Source: Gordonia alkanivorans NBRC 16433 (GTDB taxonomy: Bacteria > Actinomycetota > Actinomycetes > Mycobacteriales > Mycobacteriaceae). From it: a stretch of DNA of 64,000 nucleotides. Below the pieces are notes generated by a model. The model was not told the origin of the DNA and searched no databases. It worked only from the letters and a program-made list of their open reading frames with translations. Each line of letters begins with the position of its first letter. The stretch's first letter is position 1. The stretch spans positions 1 through 64,000 of the forward strand of contig NZ_BACI01000050.1 of the NCBI RefSeq assembly GCF_000225505.1, read 5' to 3'. This document shows positions 28,829-37,664 of the stretch, piece after piece. The translations under genes and the position numbers were made by a program.

Positions 28829-28867
28829 GGTTGGTCCTCTCGATCTCGACGCGCCCCACGCCTGCTC

Positions 28868-29212
28868 TCAGTCCCCGGAGGGTTGCTCTCCGGTGGGATT
28901 CTCCAACACGACCAGTGTGACGACCGCATCGGTCCGCGCTTCGAGCGCATGCGGGATGTTGGCGTTCACGTGGATCGCGACGCCCGCCTCGAGGCGGGTG
29001 GTGGTCTCCCCGACGGTGAAGTCGATCTCGCCGGTCTGGCCGATGACCAGTATCGGCCGGCCGGCGCGATGGTCGGGCATCGTCTGCCCGGACAGGAACG
29101 ACAGGCGGATGACGTTGCCGCCGTCGTTGCGGGAGAGAACGGAGATGTCGGGCCGGTCGCCCGCCTTGCCGGTGTTCTCGGTCAGGCCGGTGATCACGGT
29201 CGAGTCGCTCAT
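28868..29212 (-). CDS. Small cupin-domain protein
   Basis: This 114-residue single cupin has motif 1 approximated by SGQTMPDHRAGRPILVIGQ and motif 2 by GVAIHVNANIPHALEA. Only some of the classic metal-binding histidines are present (one in each motif), so metal binding is uncertain. Its ATG overlaps the stop of the methyltransferase by 4 bp, which implies coupled translation. Function unknown; it may act on, or sense, the product of the adjacent methyltransferases. Confidence 0.82.
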   Translation of the reverse strand: MSDSTVITGLTENTGKAGDRPDISVLSRNDGGNVIRLSFLSGQTMPDHRAGRPILVIGQTGEIDFTVGETTTRLEAGVAIHVNANIPHALEARTDAVVTLVVLENPTGEQPSGD

Positions 29213-30027
29213 TTCGTGGTCTCCGGCTTGGTCGCGATGACCTCGATGGCGGCCATGTGCGACTTGTACTTGGTGAACGTCGAACGCATGGCGAGGACGC
29301 GCTTGCGTGCATCGCCGTCGCGGATCACGTTGCCGACGAACTTCAGTGCGCCGAGGAGTCCCTCGTCGGCGATCACGCGACGCGGCTCGAGCAGCGCCAT
29401 CTTGGCGAACTTGACCGTGGTGACCTCGAAGCCGGCGTCGGTCAGCAGCTTGCGCCACTCGGCCTCGGTCAGCGGGCGGGCGTTGACCTTGATCGATCGC
29501 GCCAGCGACTTGCGGATCTCGGTCTTCTCCTCGTCGGGGAGGGTGTCGGGATTGATCGCGAGCTCATGGATCGCGTAGCGGCCGCCGGGACGCAGCACAC
29601 GGAAGGCCTCCTCGACGATCTTGGCCTTGTTTCGGTCGGACTGCATCGTCAGCATCGCCTCGCCGACGGCGACGTCGGTGCTCGCGTCGTCGAGTCCGGT
29701 GGCCGAGGCGTCGCCCGCGACGACCCGACCGCGCTCACCGATGACGCCCTTGGTGAGGACGACGGCGTCCGGGTCGTCGTCGACGCCGACGTAGCTCTTC
29801 GGCGAACGCTCGAGGATCGCGGTGGCCGTCTTGCCCAGGCCGGGGGCGATCTCGAGGACGTCGGCGCCGCTGATGCGGGCGTCGTCGAGCAGGCTCTCGG
29901 TGAGTTCGAGTCCGCCCGGCCGCAGGACTCGTTTGCCGAGTCGGGCGAGGAGCCAGTGGCCCGGCATGTCCGCGGTCTTGCGCTGGCCGAACGGCAGCAG
30001 ATCCCCGGACGTAGTTTCGTTAGTCAT
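29209..30027 (-). CDS. SAM-dependent methyltransferase
   Basis: This 272-residue class I methyltransferase has motif I DVLEIAPGLGKTATAIL, the acidic SAM ligand region YVGVDDDPDA, motif II VVAGDASATGLDDASTDVAV and motif IV FRVLRPGGRYAIHEL. The family resembles small-molecule methyltransferases of the UbiE/MPBQ type. GGGAGG 7 nt before ATG 30027 is the ribosome site. It sits between another methyltransferase and a cupin. Substrate unknown. Confidence 0.88.
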   Translation of the reverse strand: MTNETTSGDLLPFGQRKTADMPGHWLLARLGKRVLRPGGLELTESLLDDARISGADVLEIAPGLGKTATAILERSPKSYVGVDDDPDAVVLTKGVIGERGRVVAGDASATGLDDASTDVAVGEAMLTMQSDRNKAKIVEEAFRVLRPGGRYAIHELAINPDTLPDEEKTEIRKSLARSIKVNARPLTEAEWRKLLTDAGFEVTTVKFAKMALLEPRRVIADEGLLGALKFVGNVIRDGDARKRVLAMRSTFTKYKSHMAAIEVIATKPETTK

Positions 30028-30055
30028 ACCTAACCTCCCTATTTCGAGGAGGACT

Positions 30056-30724
30056 TTACTGTAAATCCCCTGAAGTGCTCATGGACCCCGGTTTCACGGC
30101 CAGCACGTACTGTCCGTGGCCGGTGATCGTCTGCTCGATGCCCACCGCGCCCGCGGCGCGCAGGCGGTCGGTGATCGTGTCCTCGTCGAAGATGCGGAAG
30201 CCGGTCAGTCCGACGACCCGCTGGACGCCCGGAAGGGAGGTCACCACGGTCGCGACGGAGGTGAAGATGACGATCTCGCCGCCCGGCCTGGTGACCCGCA
30301 CCAGTTCGTCGACGACGGGGAGCGGGTCGGGGATGAGATACAGGGCGGCCAGGCAGGTGACGACGTCGAAGGTGTTGTCCTCGAACGGGATCGAGTGGGC
30401 GTCGGCGCGGAGGAAGGCGGCGCGGTCGACGGCGTTGGTGCGGGCCGCGCGGGCGAGCATCGGGGCGGAGAAGTCGATCCCGATGCAGCGCCCGTCGCCG
30501 GTCAGGCCGTCGGCGATGAGTCGCGTGTAATTGCCTGGGCCGCAGGCCACGTCGAGGACGAGTCGGTCACCGGGGCGGGACAGGTAGGCCCGGAGTGCAC
30601 GGTCGTAGTCCTCGGTGGCACGCCCACCGAGACTGAACAACCTCGTGAACGTCGGTCGCCAGAGGTTCTCGTAGATCTCGGCGAACGCGGCGTTGCGCAT
30701 CAGGCGCTGGCTGATCGACTCCAT
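30056..30724 (-). CDS. SAM-dependent methyltransferase (UbiE-like)
   Basis: This 222-residue class I methyltransferase has motif I LVLDVACGPGNYTRLIADG, motif post-I CIGIDFSAPMLARAAR and the VVTCLAALYLIPDPLPVVDE/RVTRPGGEIVIF region. It is probably a small-molecule or quinone methyltransferase. It begins 26 bp after the carboxymuconolactone-decarboxylase-like gene and ends 28 bp before the next methyltransferase, so it belongs to the same minus-strand transcript. GAGGGATG precedes ATG 30724. Confidence 0.88.
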   Translation of the reverse strand: MESISQRLMRNAAFAEIYENLWRPTFTRLFSLGGRATEDYDRALRAYLSRPGDRLVLDVACGPGNYTRLIADGLTGDGRCIGIDFSAPMLARAARTNAVDRAAFLRADAHSIPFEDNTFDVVTCLAALYLIPDPLPVVDELVRVTRPGGEIVIFTSVATVVTSLPGVQRVVGLTGFRIFDEDTITDRLRAAGAVGIEQTITGHGQYVLAVKPGSMSTSGDLQ

Positions 30725-30750
30725 CGCTCATCCCTCGTCAGGGGTGACCG

Positions 30751-31287
30751 TCAGGTGTGATGATCGCGCTGGATGCGGAGCGTGTGGATCGTCGTGGCCA
30801 GGCTGTCGTACTGGCCTACGAGCAGGGTGAACTCGATCAGGCGGCGATTGTCGAGATGCCGCGCCAAAGCGGCCCAGGCGATGTCGGAGACGTCCTTGGT
30901 GTCGACCAGTTCGTCGACCGCGCGGAGGATGGCCCGCTCGCGGTCGCCCCACCCGGCGTCGGGGCCGGAGAGGATGCGCTCGAACTCGGCGTCATCGATA
31001 CCGGCCCGGCGCCCCAACCGGCGGTGATGGTCGAGTTCGTAGTCGCAGCCGCGGAGATGGGCCACCCGGATGATGATCATCTCGGAGTCCTTGCGCGGCA
31101 ATGTCCCGAAGGGCATCAACCGGCCGCTGTAATGCAGCCAGCCGCGGAACAGTCCCTTCGCCCGGCCGAGCGTGGAGAAGATGTGGGCGTCGTCTACTCC
31201 GATGACCCGTGCAGCCCCACGCGCGAAGACGAAATTGAAGGGTCCGAGATCTCGGAGACCACCCGGTGTGACTCGCGGTGCGCTCAT
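30751..31287 (-). CDS. Carboxymuconolactone-decarboxylase/AhpD-like protein
   Basis: This 178-residue protein of the CMD/AhpD superfamily has the helix HLRGCDYELDHHRRLGRRAG, where one cysteine and the histidines stand where AhpD has its CxxC...H motif. Having one cysteine only makes a peroxidase role doubtful. M. tuberculosis Rv0464c, next to ramB, is as I recall a relative. TACCGT (complement of 31294-31299) 6 nt before ATG 31287 gives a leaderless start. It heads a five-gene minus-strand run. Confidence 0.82.
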   Translation of the reverse strand: MSAPRVTPGGLRDLGPFNFVFARGAARVIGVDDAHIFSTLGRAKGLFRGWLHYSGRLMPFGTLPRKDSEMIIIRVAHLRGCDYELDHHRRLGRRAGIDDAEFERILSGPDAGWGDRERAILRAVDELVDTKDVSDIAWAALARHLDNRRLIEFTLLVGQYDSLATTIHTLRIQRDHHT

Positions 31288-31312
31288 GGGGCCACGGTAG
31301 ACTACGGCCACT
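31288..31312. promoter_or_regulatory. Overlapping divergent leaderless promoters
   Basis: Only 25 bp separate two divergent start codons. TACCGT on the minus strand (31294-31299) and TAGACT on the plus strand (31298-31303) share two base pairs. Each lies 6 and 9 nt respectively from its own start. The two -10 elements cannot be melted by two polymerases at once. Confidence 0.6.
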
Positions 31313-31777
31313 ATGACGAACAGCACACGGACGTTCACCAGTGTCGAGGAACTCAAGGCCGCGATCGGCGAAGACCTCGGATCGGGCGAGTGGCTGGAGA
31401 TCACGCAGGAGCGGATCGATGCATTCGCCGACGCCACCGGTGACCACCAGTGGATCCACACCGATCCCGAGCGCGCGAAGTCGGGTCCGTTCGGCACCAC
31501 GATCGCCCACGGCTACCTCACCGTGTCGCTGTTGCCGATGCTCGCCGGCCAGATCTTCACGATCGACGGCCCCAAACTGGTCCTCAACTACGGCATGAAC
31601 AAACTGCGCTTCCCGAACCCGGTGAAGGTCGGCGCCCGCATCCGCTCCAACGCGGTGATCACCTCGATCGAGGAGACCCCCAAGGGCGTCAACATGGTCG
31701 TGACGAACACGGTCGAGATCGAGGGCGAGTCCAAGCCCGCATGCGTCGCCGAGAACCTGCGCGTCCTCGTCTACTGA
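31313..31777 (+). CDS. (R)-specific enoyl-CoA hydratase, MaoC/HtdZ type
   Basis: This 154-residue single hot-dog protein has the hydratase motif DAFADATGDHQWIHTDPERA, with the catalytic Asp and His, then GPFGTTIAHGYLTVSLLP. It closely recalls M. tuberculosis Rv0130 (HtdZ), a broad-range (R)-hydratase acting on enoyl-CoAs of medium and long chain. It should work as a homodimer in fatty acid metabolism. The transcript is probably leaderless, with TAGACT 9 nt before the ATG. A hairpin terminator follows. Confidence 0.92.
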   Translation: MTNSTRTFTSVEELKAAIGEDLGSGEWLEITQERIDAFADATGDHQWIHTDPERAKSGPFGTTIAHGYLTVSLLPMLAGQIFTIDGPKLVLNYGMNKLRFPNPVKVGARIRSNAVITSIEETPKGVNMVVTNTVEIEGESKPACVAENLRVLVY

Positions 31778-31793
31778 TCCACTCCCGACCCGT

Positions 31794-31831
31794 CACGCGG
31801 CGCTCGGCCTCACCCGGCCGGGCGCCGCGTG
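31794..31831. terminator. Hairpin between convergent hydratase and lipase genes
   Basis: Sixteen-bp arms (31794-31809 and 31816-31831, one wobble pair) enclose a 6-nt loop. The right arm lies in the last codons of the minus-strand lipase. It likely stops the hydratase transcript and perhaps both. Confidence 0.8.
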
Positions 31832-33228
31832 CATTCGTTCGGGGCCGGGCGGCCGGCGAGCCGCTCGTTCAGCCATTCCAGCGCGACCGGGAAACCCAGG
31901 ATCGCGCCGGTGAGGTGTTCGCCGAAGATCTCCCGGTAGGCGGCGGTGGCGCCGTATCCGCACTGCTGCCGGTACAGCGCACGTGCGCCCGCCGCGGGAA
32001 TCCACCACTCGTGGGTGCCGTGGTAGATCAGCAAGGGCACCACCGATTTCCGGTCGGCCATCGCGGTGAGCCGGTAGATGCGCTCGGCGACGGGCGAGTG
32101 GAACGGATCGGGGTCATTCGACATCAGCTGCATCGGCATGAAGGTCCCGCCGCCCAGTGCTTCGGGGATGACGCAGACGTTCTTCAACGGTGACGTGGCC
32201 AGCCACCGCGCGGGGCGATTGGCGAGCGCGAGGATCTCGGTGCGTTCGCGGGCGATGCCGAAGGTCGCCGCGTGGAACAGCCCGGAGGCCAGATTCGCGT
32301 TCATGCTGCCGACGAGCATCCGGAAATCCGCGGGCACCCCGCCGAGGGCGGCGCCGACGATCCGGTCGGACAGTTCGGGTGCGTACTCGCCGACCAGCTT
32401 CGACGCCCCGTGCGTCGCGATCGCCCCACCCGAGTAGCCTGTCATCGCGATCCTGCTGTGCCGCAGCGTTTCCGGGCGCACTGACAGTCCGGCTCGGATC
32501 GCATCGAGAACGACGTGCCCGGCGAGCACGGGCTCGGCGTACGCCATCCGCGGCCCCTGGTGGTCGGGGACGAGGACTGCGTGACCGTCGTTCAGGGCGA
32601 GCTGGGTGGTCGGCGGGATCAGGTCGGTGAGGTTCGTCGCGATCGAGAAGCCGTGCGCCAGAGTGTATCCGGGTGTGCAGGCGGCGCCGAGCGAGTCGAT
32701 GGGGAGGTTGTTGACCAGCAGGGGGCGGGGTCCGCGGGTCGGCCGGTTGGGGATGAGCAGTGTCGCGGTGCCGAAGATCGGGGCGCCGGTCGCGTCGGTG
32801 GTGGCGAACTTGATCAGGGTGGCCGACCGGAGGGGAACGGTGACGACCGGGCCCGCGGTGGCGGTGACGTCGCGGACCGCGATGACCTGCCCCGGCCGCA
32901 GCGCCGGCAGATCCGCGGGCCAACGGTCGAACAGCGGATCCCCGGTGGGCGAAGGGAGCAGAGCCTCCCGCAACTCCAGTGTGCGGTGGTCGAATCCGGC
33001 TGCCCGTGCCCGTGGTGGTATGTCCCGCAGGCGCGGGATCGGAGGAGGTGGCACGGCCGCGTCGAGTGCATCGGCCACCGGCGGCGGGACCGGCATCATG
33101 TTCGGTGGTTCGCCGGCGGCGTACCCCGGTGCAACAGCACACCACGCAGCCACCAACCCGGCGGCGATCCCCACGATCAGCGCCCGGCGACCGTTCCGGT
33201 GTCGTCGACCGTTCGCGGTTGTCGCCAT
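31810..33228 (-). CDS. Secretory lipase (LIP family)
   Basis: This 472-residue exported alpha/beta hydrolase has a signal peptide (RRALIVGIAAGLVAAWCAVA, cleavage near GYAAGEPPN), a proline-rich start (PPPPIPRLRDIPP), the nucleophile in MTGYSGGAIATHGASKL and a C-terminal IYHGTHEWWIP. It matches the fungal-type secretory lipase family that is common in Mycobacteriales and probably cleaves triacylglycerols outside the cell. GGAGG precedes ATG 33228. A divergent paralogue starts about 265 bp away, and the two share most motifs. Confidence 0.92.
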   Translation of the reverse strand: MATTANGRRHRNGRRALIVGIAAGLVAAWCAVAPGYAAGEPPNMMPVPPPVADALDAAVPPPPIPRLRDIPPRARAAGFDHRTLELREALLPSPTGDPLFDRWPADLPALRPGQVIAVRDVTATAGPVVTVPLRSATLIKFATTDATGAPIFGTATLLIPNRPTRGPRPLLVNNLPIDSLGAACTPGYTLAHGFSIATNLTDLIPPTTQLALNDGHAVLVPDHQGPRMAYAEPVLAGHVVLDAIRAGLSVRPETLRHSRIAMTGYSGGAIATHGASKLVGEYAPELSDRIVGAALGGVPADFRMLVGSMNANLASGLFHAATFGIARERTEILALANRPARWLATSPLKNVCVIPEALGGGTFMPMQLMSNDPDPFHSPVAERIYRLTAMADRKSVVPLLIYHGTHEWWIPAAGARALYRQQCGYGATAAYREIFGEHLTGAILGFPVALEWLNERLAGRPAPNECTRRPAG

Positions 33229-33510
33229 CGGGTGCCTCCGCAGCGTGTGAGTGCATCGTCGTCTCACTGCGGTCGACACTAGGACGAGCGACCAGGTGTC
33301 GATGTCCGGCGCCCCGATGGTCGTTTCTTCGAGATCGAACCGTGATCCACAATGAGCCGGACGATCGGATTTTCCGGCGTGAACAAGGGTGTGTCCTGCC
33401 GAAGTCCGTGCGGCCGTTTAGCATGACGGAATCCGGACCGGAGGAGCGAGTCGGGCTGACCATCGGGGGTGAGCTGACCCGGAATCGCCCGCATGACAGG
33501 AGTGTTGGTG

Positions 33511-34922
33511 ATGCGTTCGATGGGCAGGTGGCGACCACGGACGCTGCGCGCGTTGGTGATCGTCGGCGTCGCCACGGCCACGCTGGTCTCCGGTCTCGGG
33601 GAGTGGGGACGGGCGCCGTGGCGAGTGCCGAGCCCCCGAACCTGACCGCCATCCAGCCGAACATCCCGGGCGAGATCGACGCGGTGGTGCCGCCGCCCCC
33701 GATCAAGAAACTCAAGCGCATCCCGCAGCGGTCGAGGATCGAAGGCGGTTCCCGTGAGCTGCAGGAACTACGTGAGGCGGTCATGCCGTCGCCGGTGGGC
33801 GACCGATTCTTCGATCACTGGCCCGCCGACCTCGCCGGACGCAAGCCCGGCGACCTGATCGCGACCCGGGACGTGACTCCGGTGGCCGGCTTTCTCGTCA
33901 CGGTGCCCTTGCGCTCGGCTCGGCAGGTCAAGTTCCGCACCACCGATGCCACCGGCGGGCCGCTGTTCGGTACGGCGACCCTGTTCGTCCCGCGAAAGCA
34001 GTGGACGGGTCCGGGGCCGCGACCGGTCGTCATCAACAACACGCCGATCGTCGCACTGGGAACCACCTGTACGCCGGGGTACACGTTCTCCCACGGGTAC
34101 AACGACGACACCAACAGCACCGACCTGTTCCCCCCGCTGACGCAGTTGGCGCTCGACCGCGGATATGCGGTGATCGTGCCCGACCACACCGGCGCCCGGA
34201 TGGCCTACGCCGAACCGTATGTGGGCGCTCATGTCGTCCTCGATTCCGTTCGGGCCGCCGCGAAGCTGGACCCGAAAGAGTTCGGCCGGGGTCCGATCGT
34301 CATGAACGGGTACTCCGGCGGCGCGATCGCGACCAATGCCGCCTCGAGACTCGCCTCCTCCTACGCGCCCGATCAGGCGGGACGGTTCGTCGGCGCGGCC
34401 ATCGGCGGTGTGCCGGCGGACTACCGGGCCCTGGCCGGCGCGATGAACGCCAACCTGGCCTCCGGGGTCTACCACTCCGCGATGCTGGGCGTGGCTCGGG
34501 AGCGTCCCGAGATCCTGGAGATGTCGAACCACGCCGCGCGCTGGCTCGCGACGTCCCCCTTGCGCGATCTGTGTACCGGCGACATGGGCAAACTGGGTAT
34601 CTCCCACATGCCCACACAGTTGCTCTCGGTCGACCCCGACCCGTTCCATACACCGGTCGCCGAGCACATCTTCGACGTCACCTCGATGTCGGGGCAGAAG
34701 GCGACGATGCCCCTGTTCATCTACCACGGGGCCTATGAATGGTGGATTCCCGCGGCCCAGGCGCGGGCACTGTTCGAGGAACAGTGCGAGCTCGGTGCGA
34801 CCGCGAGCTACCGCGAGTACCCGATCGAGCACATCACCGCGGTGTTCACCTCGTTCCCGGACGTGGCCACCTGGCTCGACCGTCGACTTCAGGGAATCCC
34901 CGCCACGAACGAATGTCGCTGA
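33511..34922 (+). pseudogene. Secretory lipase with a frameshift in the signal peptide
   Basis: The body (33602-34922 in one frame) is a close paralogue of the neighbouring lipase: EIDAVVPPPPIKKLKRIP, the nucleophile in MNGYSGGAIATNAASRL, and IYHGAYEWWIP. Its signal peptide is in another frame, from ATG 33511 (in-frame ATG also at 33493), and reads RALVIVGVATATLVSGLG before hitting a stop at 33643. Adding one G to the G4 run at 33598-33601 joins the two into a sensible GGVGTGAVASA cleavage site followed by EPPNLT. So it is either a one-base sequencing deletion, a phase-variable tract or a recent inactivation. If repaired, the product is about 470 residues. Confidence 0.8.
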
Positions 34923-34925
34923 TCG

Positions 34926-36356
34926 TCACCGGGTCTCGGTGATCGCCATGTACGGCGACACCGTGGAGGAGTGCTCGTTCACGCGCAGCGTCGCACCCAG
35001 CGCCGGGAACGCACGCTGCGCACAGTTGGTGCGCTCGCAGACCCGGCAACCCGCACCGATCGGGGTCACGTGCGCCTGCGGGCCGATCTCGAGGCCGTCG
35101 GAGTAGATCACCCGGCCGGCATGGCGGAGTTCGCATCCCATGCCGATGGCGAAGGTCTTGCCGGGTTGTCCGTAACGCGCCGCCCGTCGTTCGACGGTCC
35201 GTGCGACCCAGAAGTAGTTGCGGCCGTCGGGCATCTCGGCGATCTGGGTGAGGATCTTGCCCGGCGAGGCGAATGTCTCGTAGACGTTCCACAGCGGGCA
35301 GGTGCCGCCACTGGAGGAGAAGTGGAAACCGGTGGCGGACTGACGTTTCGACATGTTCCCGGCACGGTCGACGCGCACGAACGACCAGGGGATGCCGCGC
35401 AGGTTGGGGCGTTGCAGGGTCGAGAGCCGGTGGCAGATCGTCTCGTAGGAGACCGCGTAGAACGCCGACAGTCGCTCGATGTCGTAGCGGAAATCCTCTG
35501 CGGCGCCGTGGAACTGGCTGTAAGGGAGGACGACGGCCGCGGCGAAGTAGTTCGCCAGTCCGAGCAGCGCCAGCGATCGGGCGTCCTCGCTGGTGAAGTT
35601 GCCCTGGTCGACGAGTTCGTCGAGCAGGTCGTGGTACTCGAGGTAGCAGAGCTCGCTGGCGAGTTTGAAGGTTCGCTGTCCGGCGGAGAGGGCGGCGGAG
35701 AACTCGAGCCTGCGCTCCTCGGCGTTCAGGCGATGCAGGGTGTAGTCGCCGAGGTCGACGCGGCGCACGATGCTGATCCCGTGCACGTTCTCGATGCGGT
35801 TCATGATCTCGCGCCGGATGTCCGCGGAGTGCATGCGCATCCGGTTCGTCATCTCCTCGGCGGCGATGTCGAGCTCGTGGATGTAGTTGCGGCGCTGATA
35901 GAAGTAGTCGCGCACCTCCTCGTGCGGCGCACTGATCGTGCCGCGCATGCTGCGGTCGCCGCGTTCGTCGGTGGCCGCGGCGAGCTGGTCGGTCGCGATC
36001 CGGTAGCGCCGGTGGAGGTTGACCATCGCCTGCGCGATCTCCGGATGTGCAGCGACCATCGTGCTGATCTGCGAGGCGTCATGCGCGCCCGGCGCGGCCT
36101 CGATGTCGTCGTCGAGCAGCACCTCACGCAGTTCGGCGACGAGTCGGAGGTCGTCCTGGGAGTCGAAGAACCCGGCGTCCACGCCGAACGCCTCGGTGAT
36201 CTTGCGCAGCACCGAGGTCGTGAGCGGTCGGGCGTCGTGCTCGATCTGGTTGAGATACGACGCGGAGATCGACAGCGTCTGTGCGAGGGCCACCTGCGAC
36301 AGTCCGCGCTCGGAGCGCAACTGGCGCAGCCGAGATCCGACGTAGGTCCTGCTCAC
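34926..36356 (-). CDS. ramB: Regulator of acetate/glyoxylate metabolism, RamB type
   Basis: This 476-residue protein has an N-terminal XRE helix-turn-helix (LRQLRSERGLSQVALAQTLS, then SASYLNQIEHDARPLTTSVL) and the long ScfR/RamB body. The C-terminus holds several cysteines (GTCPLW, MGCELRHAG, GAGCRVCERTNC) that may bind a metal. RamB represses isocitrate lyase and acetate genes in Corynebacterium and Mycobacterium by binding TTTGCAAA-type sites. Such sites cluster before icl about 1 kb away. GTG 36356 follows GGAGGTGA. Gene order matches M. tuberculosis Rv0465c-Rv0467. Confidence 0.93.
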   Translation of the reverse strand: MSRTYVGSRLRQLRSERGLSQVALAQTLSISASYLNQIEHDARPLTTSVLRKITEAFGVDAGFFDSQDDLRLVAELREVLLDDDIEAAPGAHDASQISTMVAAHPEIAQAMVNLHRRYRIATDQLAAATDERGDRSMRGTISAPHEEVRDYFYQRRNYIHELDIAAEEMTNRMRMHSADIRREIMNRIENVHGISIVRRVDLGDYTLHRLNAEERRLEFSAALSAGQRTFKLASELCYLEYHDLLDELVDQGNFTSEDARSLALLGLANYFAAAVVLPYSQFHGAAEDFRYDIERLSAFYAVSYETICHRLSTLQRPNLRGIPWSFVRVDRAGNMSKRQSATGFHFSSSGGTCPLWNVYETFASPGKILTQIAEMPDGRNYFWVARTVERRAARYGQPGKTFAIGMGCELRHAGRVIYSDGLEIGPQAHVTPIGAGCRVCERTNCAQRAFPALGATLRVNEHSSTVSPYMAITETR

Positions 36357-36372
36357 TCGTCACCTCCGGAAC

Positions 36373-36398
36373 AGGGGATGCCAGATCGATGATCCCCT
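36373..36398. promoter_or_regulatory. Dyad between ramB and the divergent lipoprotein gene
   Basis: AGGGGAT (36373-36379) and ATCCCCT (36392-36398) form a perfect 7-bp inverted repeat around a 12-bp spacer that includes ATCGAT. It lies only 17-42 bp from both starts and may be an operator or part of a leader hairpin. Confidence 0.4.
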
Positions 36399-36416
36399 TC
36401 AGGGTACGGTGGCCGC

Positions 36417-37193
36417 GTGCGCTCACCCCACGGCCGACTCCGCACCCCGATGCGGGTGACGGCCGCGACGTTCGTGCTGGTGACCGGGATGATCGCGAGC
36501 GTCGGGTGCTCGACCGGGTCGGCCGGGGCGCCTGCGCCGCGCACACCGTCCGACCTGCTGCTCCCGACATCCGACCTGCCGCCGGGATTCGCCGCCGAGG
36601 CGCTGTCCGTCAGCGACCTGGTCGCCGGGAACCGGGCGGGTATCGACGCCGCGCGCACCACCCGCGTCACCCCTGAGTACTGCGTCCCGACCGCCGACGC
36701 GGACCTCAACGGAGAGCTGACCGCGGACAACTCGGCGGTCCTCGCCGGTCGAGGTGGCAGCGGGGTGCTCGTCGAGCTGGTCACGAAGGCGCGGCGCGAC
36801 ATCGACGCGGACCGGCTCGCCACCACCGGACGCTGTGCGCGCACGACCACCGAGATCACCACCGGTAACCTCGCCGGCAGTCGCGTCGTCACCGAGTACA
36901 CCGAGATCGCGCCACCCGAGATCGACGGCGGGCTCGGTGCAGGCGAGCAGATGCTGCTGACGCGGTCCGAGGTCACCACCACGCTTCCCGACGGCGGGGT
37001 CCGACGCCAGGTCGGCTTCGCCGGATACGCCGCCCTGGACCGACCGGCGTCGGGTCCGGTCACCGTCCAGCTGACGGTGTCGGGCGCTGCGACCCCGGCC
37101 GCCGATCCGCCCACGGACCCGACCGAACCGGTCGACTCCGCTGCCATGGCGGAGCTCTTCGGCGACGCGATCGGCCGCGTCACCGTCCCCTGA
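36417..37193 (+). CDS. Putative lipoprotein of unknown function
   Basis: This 258-residue protein has a basic start, a hydrophobic stretch (VTAATFVLVTGMIASVG) and a cysteine at residue 31 in a slightly non-canonical lipobox (SVGC). The rest is Thr/Pro/Asp-rich with two further cysteines (TPEYCVPT and TGRCART) that may pair. It is presumably anchored on the outer membrane leaflet. I do not recognise the family, although mycobacterial DUF5642-type lipoproteins look alike. GTG 36417 stands 6 nt after TACGGT, so it is leaderless. Confidence 0.75.
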   Translation: MRSPHGRLRTPMRVTAATFVLVTGMIASVGCSTGSAGAPAPRTPSDLLLPTSDLPPGFAAEALSVSDLVAGNRAGIDAARTTRVTPEYCVPTADADLNGELTADNSAVLAGRGGSGVLVELVTKARRDIDADRLATTGRCARTTTEITTGNLAGSRVVTEYTEIAPPEIDGGLGAGEQMLLTRSEVTTTLPDGGVRRQVGFAGYAALDRPASGPVTVQLTVSGAATPAADPPTDPTEPVDSAAMAELFGDAIGRVTVP

Positions 37194-37664
37194 TCGAGCC
37201 CCTCGAAGGGCTCATCCGGCCGTCTGCGCGGTGTGAATGTCGTCACTCCGTGCCCGGTCTGCGCCGAGCGCGGTCTCCTCGATACCTCGCATCGCGGCCG
37301 GGGAGTGTGCTGTACTCCTGAGTAGGAAATCCCAGTACGCGCGTACTTTTTTCGACGGACCGCGGGGGTTTTCACACGACAAGATTTGCAGAATTTGCAA
37401 ACCCTCGTCAAAAAATAACCCGGATTTGCACTCGCTGAGGGTTGGACCTGCGGGTTTGTCCTGTGGCACCCTTGCTGCAGGCACCACAGACGGAAGCCCA
37501 AGAGTTCGCAAATCCGGCCGACACCGCCGCCGGACGCGCGAGTGTAAAGCTCTCGGGGTTCACGAGGGATGCCGGTCAGCACTCCAGGCCTCGGCGGCGC
37601 GCCGGGCCGGTCGCCCCGATCCGACCCGGTCGGGACGAGCAGGACAACGAAAGCGAAGTAGCCA
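37194..37664 (+). promoter_or_regulatory. icl regulatory region with a RamB-box cluster and palindromes
   Basis: This 471-bp gap has no gene. TTTGCA cores, the heart of RamB sites, lie at 37385-37390, 37394-37401 (TTTGCAAA) and 37425-37430, and inverted TTCGCAAA at 37505-37512. Upstream are two short palindromes, TACTC-CT-GAGTA (37313-37324) and AGTACGCGCGTACT (37334-37347), the latter followed by six T residues. These may bind further regulators such as an Lrp- or GlxR-type factor. Acetate control is expected from family knowledge. Confidence 0.65.
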
